Of a stretch of DNA of 5,106 nucleotides, positions 1 to 5,064 are shown piece by piece. The notes below the pieces were generated by a model. The model was not told where the DNA came from. It saw only the letters and a list, made by a program, of their open reading frames with translations, and made no database searches. The DNA comes from an uncultured Eubacteriales bacterium (GTDB lineage Bacteria > Bacillota > Clostridia > Lachnospirales > Anaerotignaceae), in contig CAKTER010000120.1 of the NCBI GenBank assembly GCA_934552695.1, forward strand, positions 1 through 5,106. The letters run 5' to 3'. Position 1 is the stretch's first letter. Each line of letters begins with the position of its first letter. A program made the translations under genes and the position numbers.

Positions 1-73
1 GAATCGACCCTTTGTTTTCAAAAAACGGAACCATGGAAGTAAAAAAAACCACCAGCATCCGGGTGATGGGCAT
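1..73 (-). CDS. Small multi-drug export family protein, N-terminal fragment (partial)
   Basis: The complementary strand from base 73 reads an uninterrupted 24-codon frame, MPITRMLVVFFTSMVPFFEN followed by KGSI, and runs off the left edge. A Shine-Dalgarno AAGGAG lies at 87-82 (reading leftward), 8 bases before the ATG, and a near-consensus promoter sits just upstream, so this is a real start. The hydrophobic first helix followed by P-x-x-E-x-(K/R)-G-(A/S)-I resembles the N-terminus of the small multi-drug export family (Pfam Sm_multidrug_ex, COG2426). These are small integral membrane proteins whose transport role is poorly established. The usual residue after the E is L or V followed by R; here it is N then K. 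The family call is from memory of the motif in only 24 residues, so it is moderate. A second in-frame ATG at codon 6 is a less likely start because it lacks its own Shine-Dalgarno site. Confidence 0.6.
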   Translation of the reverse strand, partial: MPITRMLVVFFTSMVPFFENKGSI

Positions 74-106
74 GGTCTCCACTCCTTATCGCATAGTATC
101 TTGACT

Positions 107-135
107 ATTATAGCGGAATATCCATCTTTTTTCAA
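107..135 (-). promoter_or_regulatory. Sigma-A-type promoter for the leftward gene
   Basis: On the minus strand TTGAAA (135-130) and a perfect TATAAT (112-107) are separated by exactly 17 bases. Transcription would begin near base 100 and give a leader of about 27 bases before the ATG at 73, with AAGGAG in between. This is one of the clearest regulatory signals in the window. It lies inside the 97-base gap between the two divergent genes, so its polymerase footprint overlaps the region where the promoter of the rightward gene at 171 must also lie. Confidence 0.85.
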
Positions 136-170
136 GGTACATTTCAAATTTATGTTCTCGGGAGGTAGAC

Positions 171-1004
171 ATGGACGCCTTTTTTCGACAATTTCCTCAG
201 GCGGCGGAATTTTTGACCTTGCTGCGCCGGTGCTCCGTGAGTGCTTTTGCCGCACAGGCCGTATATTTTTTGTTTTTGTCTCTCTTCCCCTTTGCCTTGT
301 TTTTCCTCACACTGTTACAGTATTTGCCCATTACCCAAACCCAGCTGCTGCAAGGGGTATTGCGGTTGTTTCCGGCGGCCTCGGAAAGCGCCGTGGTAGA
401 GATTTGGCGGGAGGCGGAGCGGCAGGCAGCAGGAGCGGCCCTGTCCGTATCGGCACTGGTGGCCCTGTGGTCGTCATCCAAGGGGATGCTGGGCCTGATG
501 CGGGGGCTGAACGCTGTGTGCGGGATTGCCGAGACCCGGGGTTATTTTCGGCAACGGCTGATTGCTACGTTCTATACCCTGGGATTTGCCTTGCTCACTG
601 CCGGTACGCTGGGCTTTTTGGTGTATGGCGGCCGTTGGCTGGGCCCTCTGTGGGAACGGCTTTCTCCGGCAGGGCCGGGGCGTTGGGTTTTTGGCAGCCT
701 GCGGACGCTGCTGGGCTTTGTAGTATTCGTTCTGTTCTTTGTGTGCCTGTATCGGGTTCTGCCCGACCGGCGTTCTACCCTGCGGGCCCAGCTGCCGGGA
801 GCTATGTTGGCGGCCTGGGGCTGGCTGGTGTTTTCGGCCCTGTTTGCGGTATACGCCCATCATAGCCCGGGGCTTTCGGTATACGGAAGCCTGACCTCAC
901 TGGTGGTTTTTATGCTTTGGCTGTACTTTTGTATGTACATCTTGCTGGCCGGGGCCGGGGTCAATCGGATTTTGGAGCAGGCAGATAAAAATAGCGGAAA
1001 ATAG
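171..1004 (+). CDS. YihY/BrkB family inner membrane protein
   Basis: The protein has 277 residues, the usual size for the YihY/virulence factor BrkB family (Pfam Virul_fac_BrkB). About six membrane helices can be seen, near residues 25-50, 88-110, 131-152, 175-196, 210-230 and 240-263. Family-like stretches are the first helix (AAQAVYFLFLSLFPF, 27-41), SALVALWSSSKGMLGLMRGL (94-113), YRVLPDRR (194-201) followed by the RAQLPGAMLAAWGW helix, and the closing SVYGSLTSLVVFMLWLY (236-252). The start at 171 is set by GGGAGG at 160-165, five bases upstream. The family was once annotated as ribonuclease BN, which is not supported; its molecular function is not settled. The gene is divergent from the leftward export-like gene and stands 406 bases before the ABC importer operon. 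No intrinsic terminator directly follows the stop, so transcripts may run on into the next region. A long overlapping frame beginning at 101 is a shadow. I am sure of the family, not of the role. Confidence 0.92.
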   Translation: MDAFFRQFPQAAEFLTLLRRCSVSAFAAQAVYFLFLSLFPFALFFLTLLQYLPITQTQLLQGVLRLFPAASESAVVEIWREAERQAAGAALSVSALVALWSSSKGMLGLMRGLNAVCGIAETRGYFRQRLIATFYTLGFALLTAGTLGFLVYGGRWLGPLWERLSPAGPGRWVFGSLRTLLGFVVFVLFFVCLYRVLPDRRSTLRAQLPGAMLAAWGWLVFSALFAVYAHHSPGLSVYGSLTSLVVFMLWLYFCMYILLAGAGVNRILEQADKNSGK

Positions 1005-1025
1005 GCTTTGGTTTTGCAAAAATGG

Positions 1026-1054
1026 TTGTCAGCCGGGAAAAACTTTGCTAAAAT
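1026..1054 (+). promoter_or_regulatory. Sigma-A-type promoter for the ABC importer operon
   Basis: TTGTCA (1026-1031) and TAAAAT (1049-1054) each match consensus at five of six positions and are 17 bases apart. TGC directly precedes the -10 box, forming an extended -10 element. The predicted start is near 1061. The site begins 22 bases after the YihY stop codon, and the first gene downstream starts at 1411, so any transcript begun here carries a leader of about 350 bases. No other convincing promoter was found between 1061 and 1411. Confidence 0.72.
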
Positions 1055-1168
1055 AATATGAATCGTCATTTTAAAGCGGATACGCAGGTGGCTTTGCGCC
1101 CCCCGCCCCCCAACAGGTACGCCTATGGCGGCTTGATTGGAACAGGCCCGGCAGCAAAGACCCTGCTC

Positions 1169-1206
1169 TTCAGGAAAAAATATTTTGATAAATTTTATTC
1201 TCTGAA
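1169..1206 (+). other. AT-rich imperfect hairpin inside the leader
   Basis: The arms 1169-1185 and 1190-1206 pair at 14 of 17 positions (including one G-T wobble) around a TGAT loop. The base is TTCAG/CTGAA and the upper part is nearly all A and T. The element stands out from its GC-rich surroundings. It may be one stem of the leader RNA, or a DNA-level site for a regulator, since the arms form an inverted repeat. Confidence 0.4.
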
Positions 1207-1327
1207 AAAGCGATGATTTGTATTGCCCCGGCTTGTCGTGTTTCGTCAATCCGGCGGCTGTCTGACTGTGTCCCGACCGATTGTATGCGGTTTTATTACG
1301 CTGTCAGCCTACGCTCTTTCAGGGATT

Positions 1328-1371
1328 CCGGCCTTTCGGATTCGAAACGAGCGAGGCCGGCGGCGTTTTTT
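1328..1371 (+). terminator. Terminator-like hairpin in the leader, 40 bases before the first importer gene
   Basis: CCGGCC (1328-1333) pairs with GGCCGG (1355-1360). Inside lies a second stem, TTTCG (1334-1338) with CGAAA (1343-1347), leaving a seven-base bulge. Six T residues follow at 1366-1371, then G and three more T. The T run is separated from the stem by CGGCG, which is longer than in an ideal intrinsic terminator and weakens the call. A competing small stem, TCCG (1327-1330) with CGGA (1337-1340), would use up part of the left arm and could act as an antiterminator. If functional it must be conditional, because there is no room for a promoter between it and the gene at 1411. It could also partly end read-through from the YihY gene. 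Confidence 0.45.
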
Positions 1372-1391
1372 GTTTCCCTTATGCTGTCCGC

Positions 1392-1410
1392 AGGAAAGGT
1401 AGGCTTTTCC
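1392..1410 (+). promoter_or_regulatory. Ribosome binding site deciding the start of the first permease
   Basis: AGGAAAGG (1392-1399) followed by AGG (1401-1403) precedes the ATG at 1411 by 7 to 11 bases. This selects 1411 over the in-frame ATGs at 1213 and 1381, neither of which has a comparable site. GGAAA (1393-1397) can pair with TTTCC immediately before the start codon (1406-1410) or with TTTCC upstream (1373-1377), so access to this site could depend on leader folding. Confidence 0.65.
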
Positions 1411-2370
1411 ATGCTGCGCTACATTGTAAAACGGCTGTTGGCGGCGTTGGCCGTGATTTTTGCCGTGTCCCTCATCACCTTTGCCGTTCTGAACCTCATC
1501 CCCGGCAATATGGCCCAGCTGATGTTGGGGCCCGAGGCCACCCCCGAAAAAGTACGGGAGCTGGAGCTGGCTTTGGGGCTGGACAAGCCCTGGTACTTGC
1601 AGTACCTGAGCTGGCTAAAAGGGTTTTTGACCTTCGACTGGGGGACGTCATATTTATATGGTTCGCCGGTGCGGGAGCTTATTTTCCAACGGCTTCCGGT
1701 AACGATTTCCCTAACGGTGTTTGCCACCATTCTGGCTACGGTCGCGGCAGTGCTGCTGGGGGTGCTTTCGGCCATCAAAAAGAACAGCGTTCTGGACTAT
1801 TTTTGCCGCAGCGTGATGCAGTTGGGGAGCGCCCTCCCCGCCTTTTGGCTGGGAATGCTGTTTATTGTATACTTTGGCTTGCAGCTCAAGTGGTTCCCGG
1901 TCAAAGGCTACGTCAGCCTGTCCCAGGGCTTTATCCCCTACCTCAAAAGCATTACCCTGCCCGGGGTGGTGCTGGCCATCGGCGAGGTGGGCCTCCTGCT
2001 GCGGACGGTACGAACGGCTATGCTTTCGGAACTAAAAGAGGACTTTGTGGACATGGCCCGGGCCAAGGGCCTGCCCGCCCGGATGGTATATGGAAAATAC
2101 GCCCTACGGGGGGCCATGATTGCCCCGCTGAATGTGATTGGTATCCAGTTTGCTAAGCTCATCGGCGGCTCTATTGTGGTGGAATCGGTATTTTCCATGC
2201 CTGGGTTAGGACGGTTGGTTCTCACTGCCGTGGAACAGCGGGATATTATTTTGCTACAGGGCAGCGTCATGTTTATTACCACGCTGGTGGTGCTGATTTC
2301 GCTGGCTGTAGATATCATAGTGATGCTTTTAAACCCGCAGATTCGCTATCATATGCAGGGGGTGGAATGA
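1411..2370 (+). CDS. ABC importer permease, DppB/OppB/NikB type
   Basis: This 319-residue protein is one of two channel subunits of a peptide/nickel/opine-type ABC importer in the cytoplasmic membrane. It opens with the standard first helix of DppB-like permeases (residues 9-30, ending LNLIPGN), followed by an extracytoplasmic segment with LGLDKPWYLQYLSWLKG (55-71) and FDWGTSY (75-81). Helices follow near 98-122, 135-158, 180-200, 240-262 and 285-307. The cytoplasmic EAA loop that docks on the ATPases is clear at about 210-240, with DMARAKGLPA at its core. WFPVKGY (161-167) matches the usual FPV/LPVSGY stretch. The start at 1411 is chosen for its Shine-Dalgarno site and because the family begins M-x-x-Y-I-x-K-R; the open frame back to 1213 adds 66 residues without family character. 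Its last bases overlap the next start by four bases (ATGA). It is first in the operon and sits directly after a structured leader. The family is certain; the substrate cannot be told. Confidence 0.95.
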   Translation: MLRYIVKRLLAALAVIFAVSLITFAVLNLIPGNMAQLMLGPEATPEKVRELELALGLDKPWYLQYLSWLKGFLTFDWGTSYLYGSPVRELIFQRLPVTISLTVFATILATVAAVLLGVLSAIKKNSVLDYFCRSVMQLGSALPAFWLGMLFIVYFGLQLKWFPVKGYVSLSQGFIPYLKSITLPGVVLAIGEVGLLLRTVRTAMLSELKEDFVDMARAKGLPARMVYGKYALRGAMIAPLNVIGIQFAKLIGGSIVVESVFSMPGLGRLVLTAVEQRDIILLQGSVMFITTLVVLISLAVDIIVMLLNPQIRYHMQGVE

Positions 2371-3206
2371 TGAACAAATACAAACGGCGGCCCCCGAATT
2401 TTAGCCTGATTTTTGGCACGGCCCTGGTAGGTCTGGTAGTTATTATGTGGCTGCTTTCCTACATTTGTATGCCTCACGACCCCACAGCCATGAACATGAG
2501 CGACGCCTTTTTGCGGGCGGGCGAGAACCCGGCCTACCGGCTGGGGACCGATAACTTTGGCCGGGACATTTTAAGCCGGTTGATGTACGGCTCCCGGAAC
2601 GTGCTGAAAGTGGGCGTGGTCTCGGTGGGTCTGGGCTGCTTTTTGGGCACCGCCATCGGCGCCATCTCCGGGATTTGGAAGGGCCCGGTGGCAGCGGTTT
2701 TTATGCGGGTCATCGACGGCCTAATGGCCTTTCCGGGCATTTTGCTTTCCCTCATGCTGGTTACGTTGGTGGGGAAAGGGAGCAAGGGCGCCATTATTGC
2801 CATTATGGTATTTATGATTGCCCCCTTTGCCCGGCTGGTATACTCTATGATTTTGGATAATCAGGGGCGGCTCTTTATTAAAGCCGCCAAAAGCCATGGG
2901 GTCAGTAATCTTCGGCTTTTGTTTAGCCACTACCTGCCTATTTTGCTGCCCCGGCTGATTACCCAATATACCTCCAGCATTGGCGCCGCCATCATGATTG
3001 AAACCTCCCTGTCGTTTTTGGGCCAGGGCATCCAGCCGCCCTTTGCCAGCTGGGGGCTGATGCTGAACGAAGCCCGGCAGTTTTTTTTGCAATACCCCTA
3101 CTTGGCGGTAGCCCCGGGCATTGCCATTGCCATTACGGTGCTGGGCTTTAACCTGTTGGGCGACGGTTTAAACGATACTTTGATTTCCCGGAGGTCACAT
3201 CAGTGA
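2367..3206 (+). CDS. ABC importer permease, DppC/OppC/NikC type
   Basis: This 279-residue protein is the partner permease of the one before it. A first helix (about 15-34) leads to the family hallmark LGTDNFGRDILSRLMYGSRN (59-78). Next come a helix near 82-103, IDGLMAFPGILLSLMLV (116-132), a helix near 140-158, the EAA docking loop IKAAKSHGVSNLRLLFSHYL (171-190) with PILLP (191-195), then ETSLSFLGQGIQPPFASWG (212-230) and the closing GFNLLGDGLNDTL (260-272). All blocks expected of DppC are present and the length is normal. Translation is coupled to the upstream gene: ATG at 2367 overlaps the upstream TGA, and a second ATG directly follows at 2370, so the mature start may be either of two adjacent methionines. 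GGGGG (2358-2362) is the likely ribosome site. The 3' end overlaps the next start as GTGA. Peptide, nickel, opine or metallophore uptake are all possible. Confidence 0.95.
   Translation: MMNKYKRRPPNFSLIFGTALVGLVVIMWLLSYICMPHDPTAMNMSDAFLRAGENPAYRLGTDNFGRDILSRLMYGSRNVLKVGVVSVGLGCFLGTAIGAISGIWKGPVAAVFMRVIDGLMAFPGILLSLMLVTLVGKGSKGAIIAIMVFMIAPFARLVYSMILDNQGRLFIKAAKSHGVSNLRLLFSHYLPILLPRLITQYTSSIGAAIMIETSLSFLGQGIQPPFASWGLMLNEARQFFLQYPYLAVAPGIAIAITVLGFNLLGDGLNDTLISRRSHQ
3190..3205 (+). promoter_or_regulatory. Shine-Dalgarno site and GTG start of the DppD-like ATPase
   Basis: A full GGAGG (3190-3194) lies 8 bases before the GTG at 3203, whose last two bases begin the TGA of the preceding permease gene. 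The strong site compensates for the weaker start codon and supports a GTG start. No in-frame ATG lies close by; the next methionine is residue 29, inside the nucleotide-binding domain. Confidence 0.75.
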
Positions 3207-4153
3207 AAGAACCCATTCTGGAAATAAAAAACCTGGTTATTACCACCAAAAGCGGCCGCCAGCTGGTGCAAGATGTAAACCTGACCATGGAACAAGGCGA
3301 AATTGTAGGGATTGTGGGCGAATCCGGCAGCGGAAAAACCATTTCCACCCGCACCATTGTGAACCTGCTGCCCCAGGCCCTCTCCTTCACCGCCGACACG
3401 TTCCGGGTGTTTGGACAGGACTATTTGACGATGCCGGCAGCAGAAAAGCGGCGGCTCATCGGCAGCTGTATCGGCTATGTACCCCAAAACACCGTGTACT
3501 ACCTCCACCCCATGCTACGGATTAAAAACCAGATTGCCGATGGATATATGCTGTATGGAAAAGTGGACAAAGCCAAGGCGCTGGACCGGGCCCGGGAGCT
3601 GTTACATCAGGTAGGTATCCGGGACGACGAGCGGCTCCTAAACTCCTTCCCTTGGCAGCTTTCGGGTGGGATGCGGCAGCGGGTGAACATTGCCATGGCC
3701 ATGCTGAACGGGGCCCGGCTTATCATTGCCGACGAGCCCACCACGGCCCTGGATAGCACGGTACAAAAGCAGGTCATTGACCTGTTTGCCCAGCTAAACC
3801 GGGAAACCGGCGCTTCGATTTTGATGATTTCCCACGATTTGGGATTGGTGCGCCACTATTGCCAGCGGATATTGGTGATGTATGCGGGTCAAATTTTGGA
3901 GGAAGGGGCCAGTGACGCCGTGTTTGCCCAGCCCCGTCACCCCTATACCCGGGCGCTTATCCGGGTCATCCCCTCGTTGAATATCCATCGGGGGGAACGG
4001 CTGGTCGAAATTCCCGGGCACATCCCCCCGGCGGGCACCATTGTCCAGGGCTGCCTGTTCCGGGCCCGCTGCGACTGTGCCGGGCCGGAGTGTGAAACCG
4101 GGGTGGAGGAACACGTTCTGCCCCATGGCCATTGCTACCGTTGCAACCGGTAG
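3203..4153 (+). CDS. ABC importer ATPase, DppD/OppD type, with C-terminal cysteine cluster
   Basis: This 316-residue protein is one of two ATPases that drive the importer. Walker A is GESGSGKT (39-46), the Q-loop glutamine is Q95, the signature is LSGGMRQR (153-160), Walker B is LIIADEP (173-179), the D-loop is TALD (181-184) and the switch histidine is H211, so the ATP site is intact. The oligopeptide/dipeptide C-terminal domain (oligo_HPY) begins around QPRHPYTRALI (243-253). In its tail C284, C290, C297 and C311 have the spacing C-x5-C-x6-C of DppD/OppD proteins in which a [4Fe-4S] cluster has been described; extra cysteines are C292 and C314. The segment after the Q-loop reads QNTVYYLHP, where relatives usually have a form of QDPxxSLNP, so this contact surface is divergent. 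The gene starts with GTG and overlaps the permease gene by four bases. The tail is slightly shorter than in E. coli DppD but looks complete. Confidence 0.95.
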   Translation: MKEPILEIKNLVITTKSGRQLVQDVNLTMEQGEIVGIVGESGSGKTISTRTIVNLLPQALSFTADTFRVFGQDYLTMPAAEKRRLIGSCIGYVPQNTVYYLHPMLRIKNQIADGYMLYGKVDKAKALDRARELLHQVGIRDDERLLNSFPWQLSGGMRQRVNIAMAMLNGARLIIADEPTTALDSTVQKQVIDLFAQLNRETGASILMISHDLGLVRHYCQRILVMYAGQILEEGASDAVFAQPRHPYTRALIRVIPSLNIHRGERLVEIPGHIPPAGTIVQGCLFRARCDCAGPECETGVEEHVLPHGHCYRCNR

Positions 4154-4171
4154 GCGTTGTTTTGTTGTGAA

Positions 4172-4186
4172 AGGAAGTTGGTTATG
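4172..4186 (+). promoter_or_regulatory. Shine-Dalgarno site deciding the start of the short ATPase
   Basis: AGGAAG (4172-4177) sits 6 bases before ATG at 4184. This favours 4184 over the in-frame TTG at 4157, which would add nine residues (MFCCERKLV) with no ribosome site and would lie only three bases after the previous stop. Confidence 0.7.
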
Positions 4187-4972
4187 GTTCCCCCACTGTT
4201 GTCCGGTTCCCATATTTCAAAAATCTTTTCCATCCAGCAGGGATTTTTGGCCAAGCGCACCCCCTTCGTGGCGCTGGACGATGTTTCGGTGACCCTGTTC
4301 CCCGGGGAGACCCTGGGCATTGTGGGCGAATCCGGCAGCGGCAAGTCTACCCTGGGTGAAATTTTGGGCGGTCTGCGGCAGGCTACCTCCGGCACCATCC
4401 ATTTCGAGGGAGCAGAGGTATCCCATTTGGAGCCGGCCCGCCTGCGGGATTATCGACGAAACGTGCAATTTGTGTTTCAGGACCCCAAAGGCTCGATGAA
4501 CCCCTACTTTACGGTAGAAAAAGTGATTACGGAGCCGCTGGTGGCCTTGGGAATTTGCAAGGATAAAAAGCAAAATCGGAAAACGGCCGAGCAGATTTTG
4601 GAGCAGGTCGGATTACAGGCCAACACCATCGAAAAATATCCCGGGGAAATGTCCGGCGGCCAATGCCAACGGGTGGCCATTGCCCGGGCACTGGTCGTTA
4701 ACCCCAAGGTGATTGTATGCGACGAAGCGGTTTCCGCACTGGATGTTTCGGTGCAGGCCCAGATTTTGAACCTGCTGAAGGATATCCAGGCCGAATACCA
4801 CATCGCCTACCTGTTTATTTCCCACGATATTGGGGTGGTTAACTACATGGCCGACCGGATTGTGGTGCTGAACCGGGGCCGGGTGGTGGAAACCGGGAAC
4901 GCCGAAGAAGTGTTCCGTAGCCCCCGGGAGGAATACACCCGGCGTTTGGTGGAAAGCTCGTTTTCGCAATAA
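4184..4972 (+). CDS. ABC importer ATPase, short DppF/OppF/NikE type
   Basis: This second ATPase of the importer has 262 residues. Walker A is GESGSGKST (48-56), the Q-loop is FQDPKGSMNP (98-107, Q99), the signature is MSGGQCQR (156-163), Walker B is VIVCDEA (176-182), the D-loop is SALD (184-187) and the switch histidine is H214. All catalytic residues are present, with M in place of the usual first L of the signature. It ends soon after EEYTRRLVES (249-258), so it lacks the long C-terminal domain and cysteine cluster of its partner; this size is closer to NikE and CntF than to E. coli DppF (over 300 residues). The N-terminus (residues 1-30) contains a basic stretch, IQQGFLAKRTPFVAL, typical of the DppF side, where the loaded domain normally begins with a longer strand. 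The gene starts 30 bases after the partner ATPase and is followed at once by a terminator, so it is the last gene of the operon. Confidence 0.94.
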   Translation: MVPPLLSGSHISKIFSIQQGFLAKRTPFVALDDVSVTLFPGETLGIVGESGSGKSTLGEILGGLRQATSGTIHFEGAEVSHLEPARLRDYRRNVQFVFQDPKGSMNPYFTVEKVITEPLVALGICKDKKQNRKTAEQILEQVGLQANTIEKYPGEMSGGQCQRVAIARALVVNPKVIVCDEAVSALDVSVQAQILNLLKDIQAEYHIAYLFISHDIGVVNYMADRIVVLNRGRVVETGNAEEVFRSPREEYTRRLVESSFSQ

Positions 4973-4975
4973 ATC

Positions 4976-5010
4976 GCAGCCGGGCCGAAAGGCCCGGCTG
5001 CTGTTTTTTT
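4976..5010 (+). terminator. Intrinsic terminator of the importer operon
   Basis: The arms 4976-4986 and 4991-5001 form a perfect 11-bp GC-rich stem around a GAAA tetraloop. Two bases later come seven T residues (5004-5010). It begins three bases after the last stop codon. On the minus strand the same stem is followed only by GATTTATT, so termination of the convergent gene from the right would be weak at best. Confidence 0.95.
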
Positions 5011-5064
5011 GCACTCATCCAACTGGTTCGGGTTACCAATTCCTTCCCGGGGAAAGGGATGCCC

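Larger units (their letters stand above)
1061..1410 (+). promoter_or_regulatory. Long structured 5' leader of the importer operon, candidate attenuator or riboswitch of unknown class
   Basis: About 350 bases between the predicted transcription start and the first ATG contain no credible gene. By eye there are successive hairpins: CGCA/TGCG (1083-1098), CGCC-TAT-GGCG (1120-1130), an AT-rich hairpin (1169-1206), CCGG..CCGG with an inner TTGxCG/CGxCAA stem (1228-1254), a long-range GGCTG/CAGCC pairing (1256-1309) enclosing ACCG/CGGT (1276-1291), and a GC-rich hairpin with a T run (1328-1371). The 5' part also has two runs of six C. Such a layout is typical of a ligand-sensing or attenuating leader. 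I looked for the core sequences of T-box, cobalamin, SAM, TPP, FMN, lysine, glycine, yybP-ykoY and NiCo leaders and recognised none. The pairing was done by hand, and no folding energies or covariation were computed. Confidence 0.5.

Noticed and set aside
101..865. Long rightward open frame of 254 codons overlapping the YihY gene
   Set aside because: It lies in another frame of a clear membrane protein gene, has no ribosome site, and its translation is rich in G, R and C without family character.
860..1249. Minus-strand open frame of 129 codons over the YihY 3' end and the gap
   Set aside because: It would start with TTG without a Shine-Dalgarno site, is partly antisense to the YihY gene, and shows no recognisable domain. 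It also contradicts the promoter and hairpins read on the plus strand.
1061..1371. Known riboswitch or T-box assignment for the leader
   Set aside because: The GGTGG at 1087-1091 and GGAACAGGC at 1139-1147 recall pieces of T-box and NiCo leaders, but the rest of the required cores is absent. No class was assigned.
1213..1410. N-terminal extension of the first permease from ATG 1213 (or ATG 1381), or a leader peptide
   Set aside because: The added residues have no family character, neither ATG has a good ribosome site, and the frame crosses the terminator-like hairpin. The ATG at 1411 has a proper site and the family N-terminus.
1213..1410. Remnant of a lost substrate-binding protein gene in the gap
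   Set aside because: No lipoprotein signal, lipobox or binding-protein motif is visible in any frame.
4157..4183. Upstream TTG start for the short ATPase
   Set aside because: There is no Shine-Dalgarno site for it, while AGGAAG lies 6 bases before ATG 4184.
3311..4341. A 23-base identical stretch in both ATPase genes (3311-3333 and 4319-4341)
   Set aside because: It encodes the conserved Walker A IVGESGSGK region with the same preferred codons, so protein conservation explains it better than a mobile repeat or recent recombination.
5042..5058. Second terminator in the right intergenic region
   Set aside because: The imperfect GC hairpin has a tiny loop and no adjacent T run on either strand.
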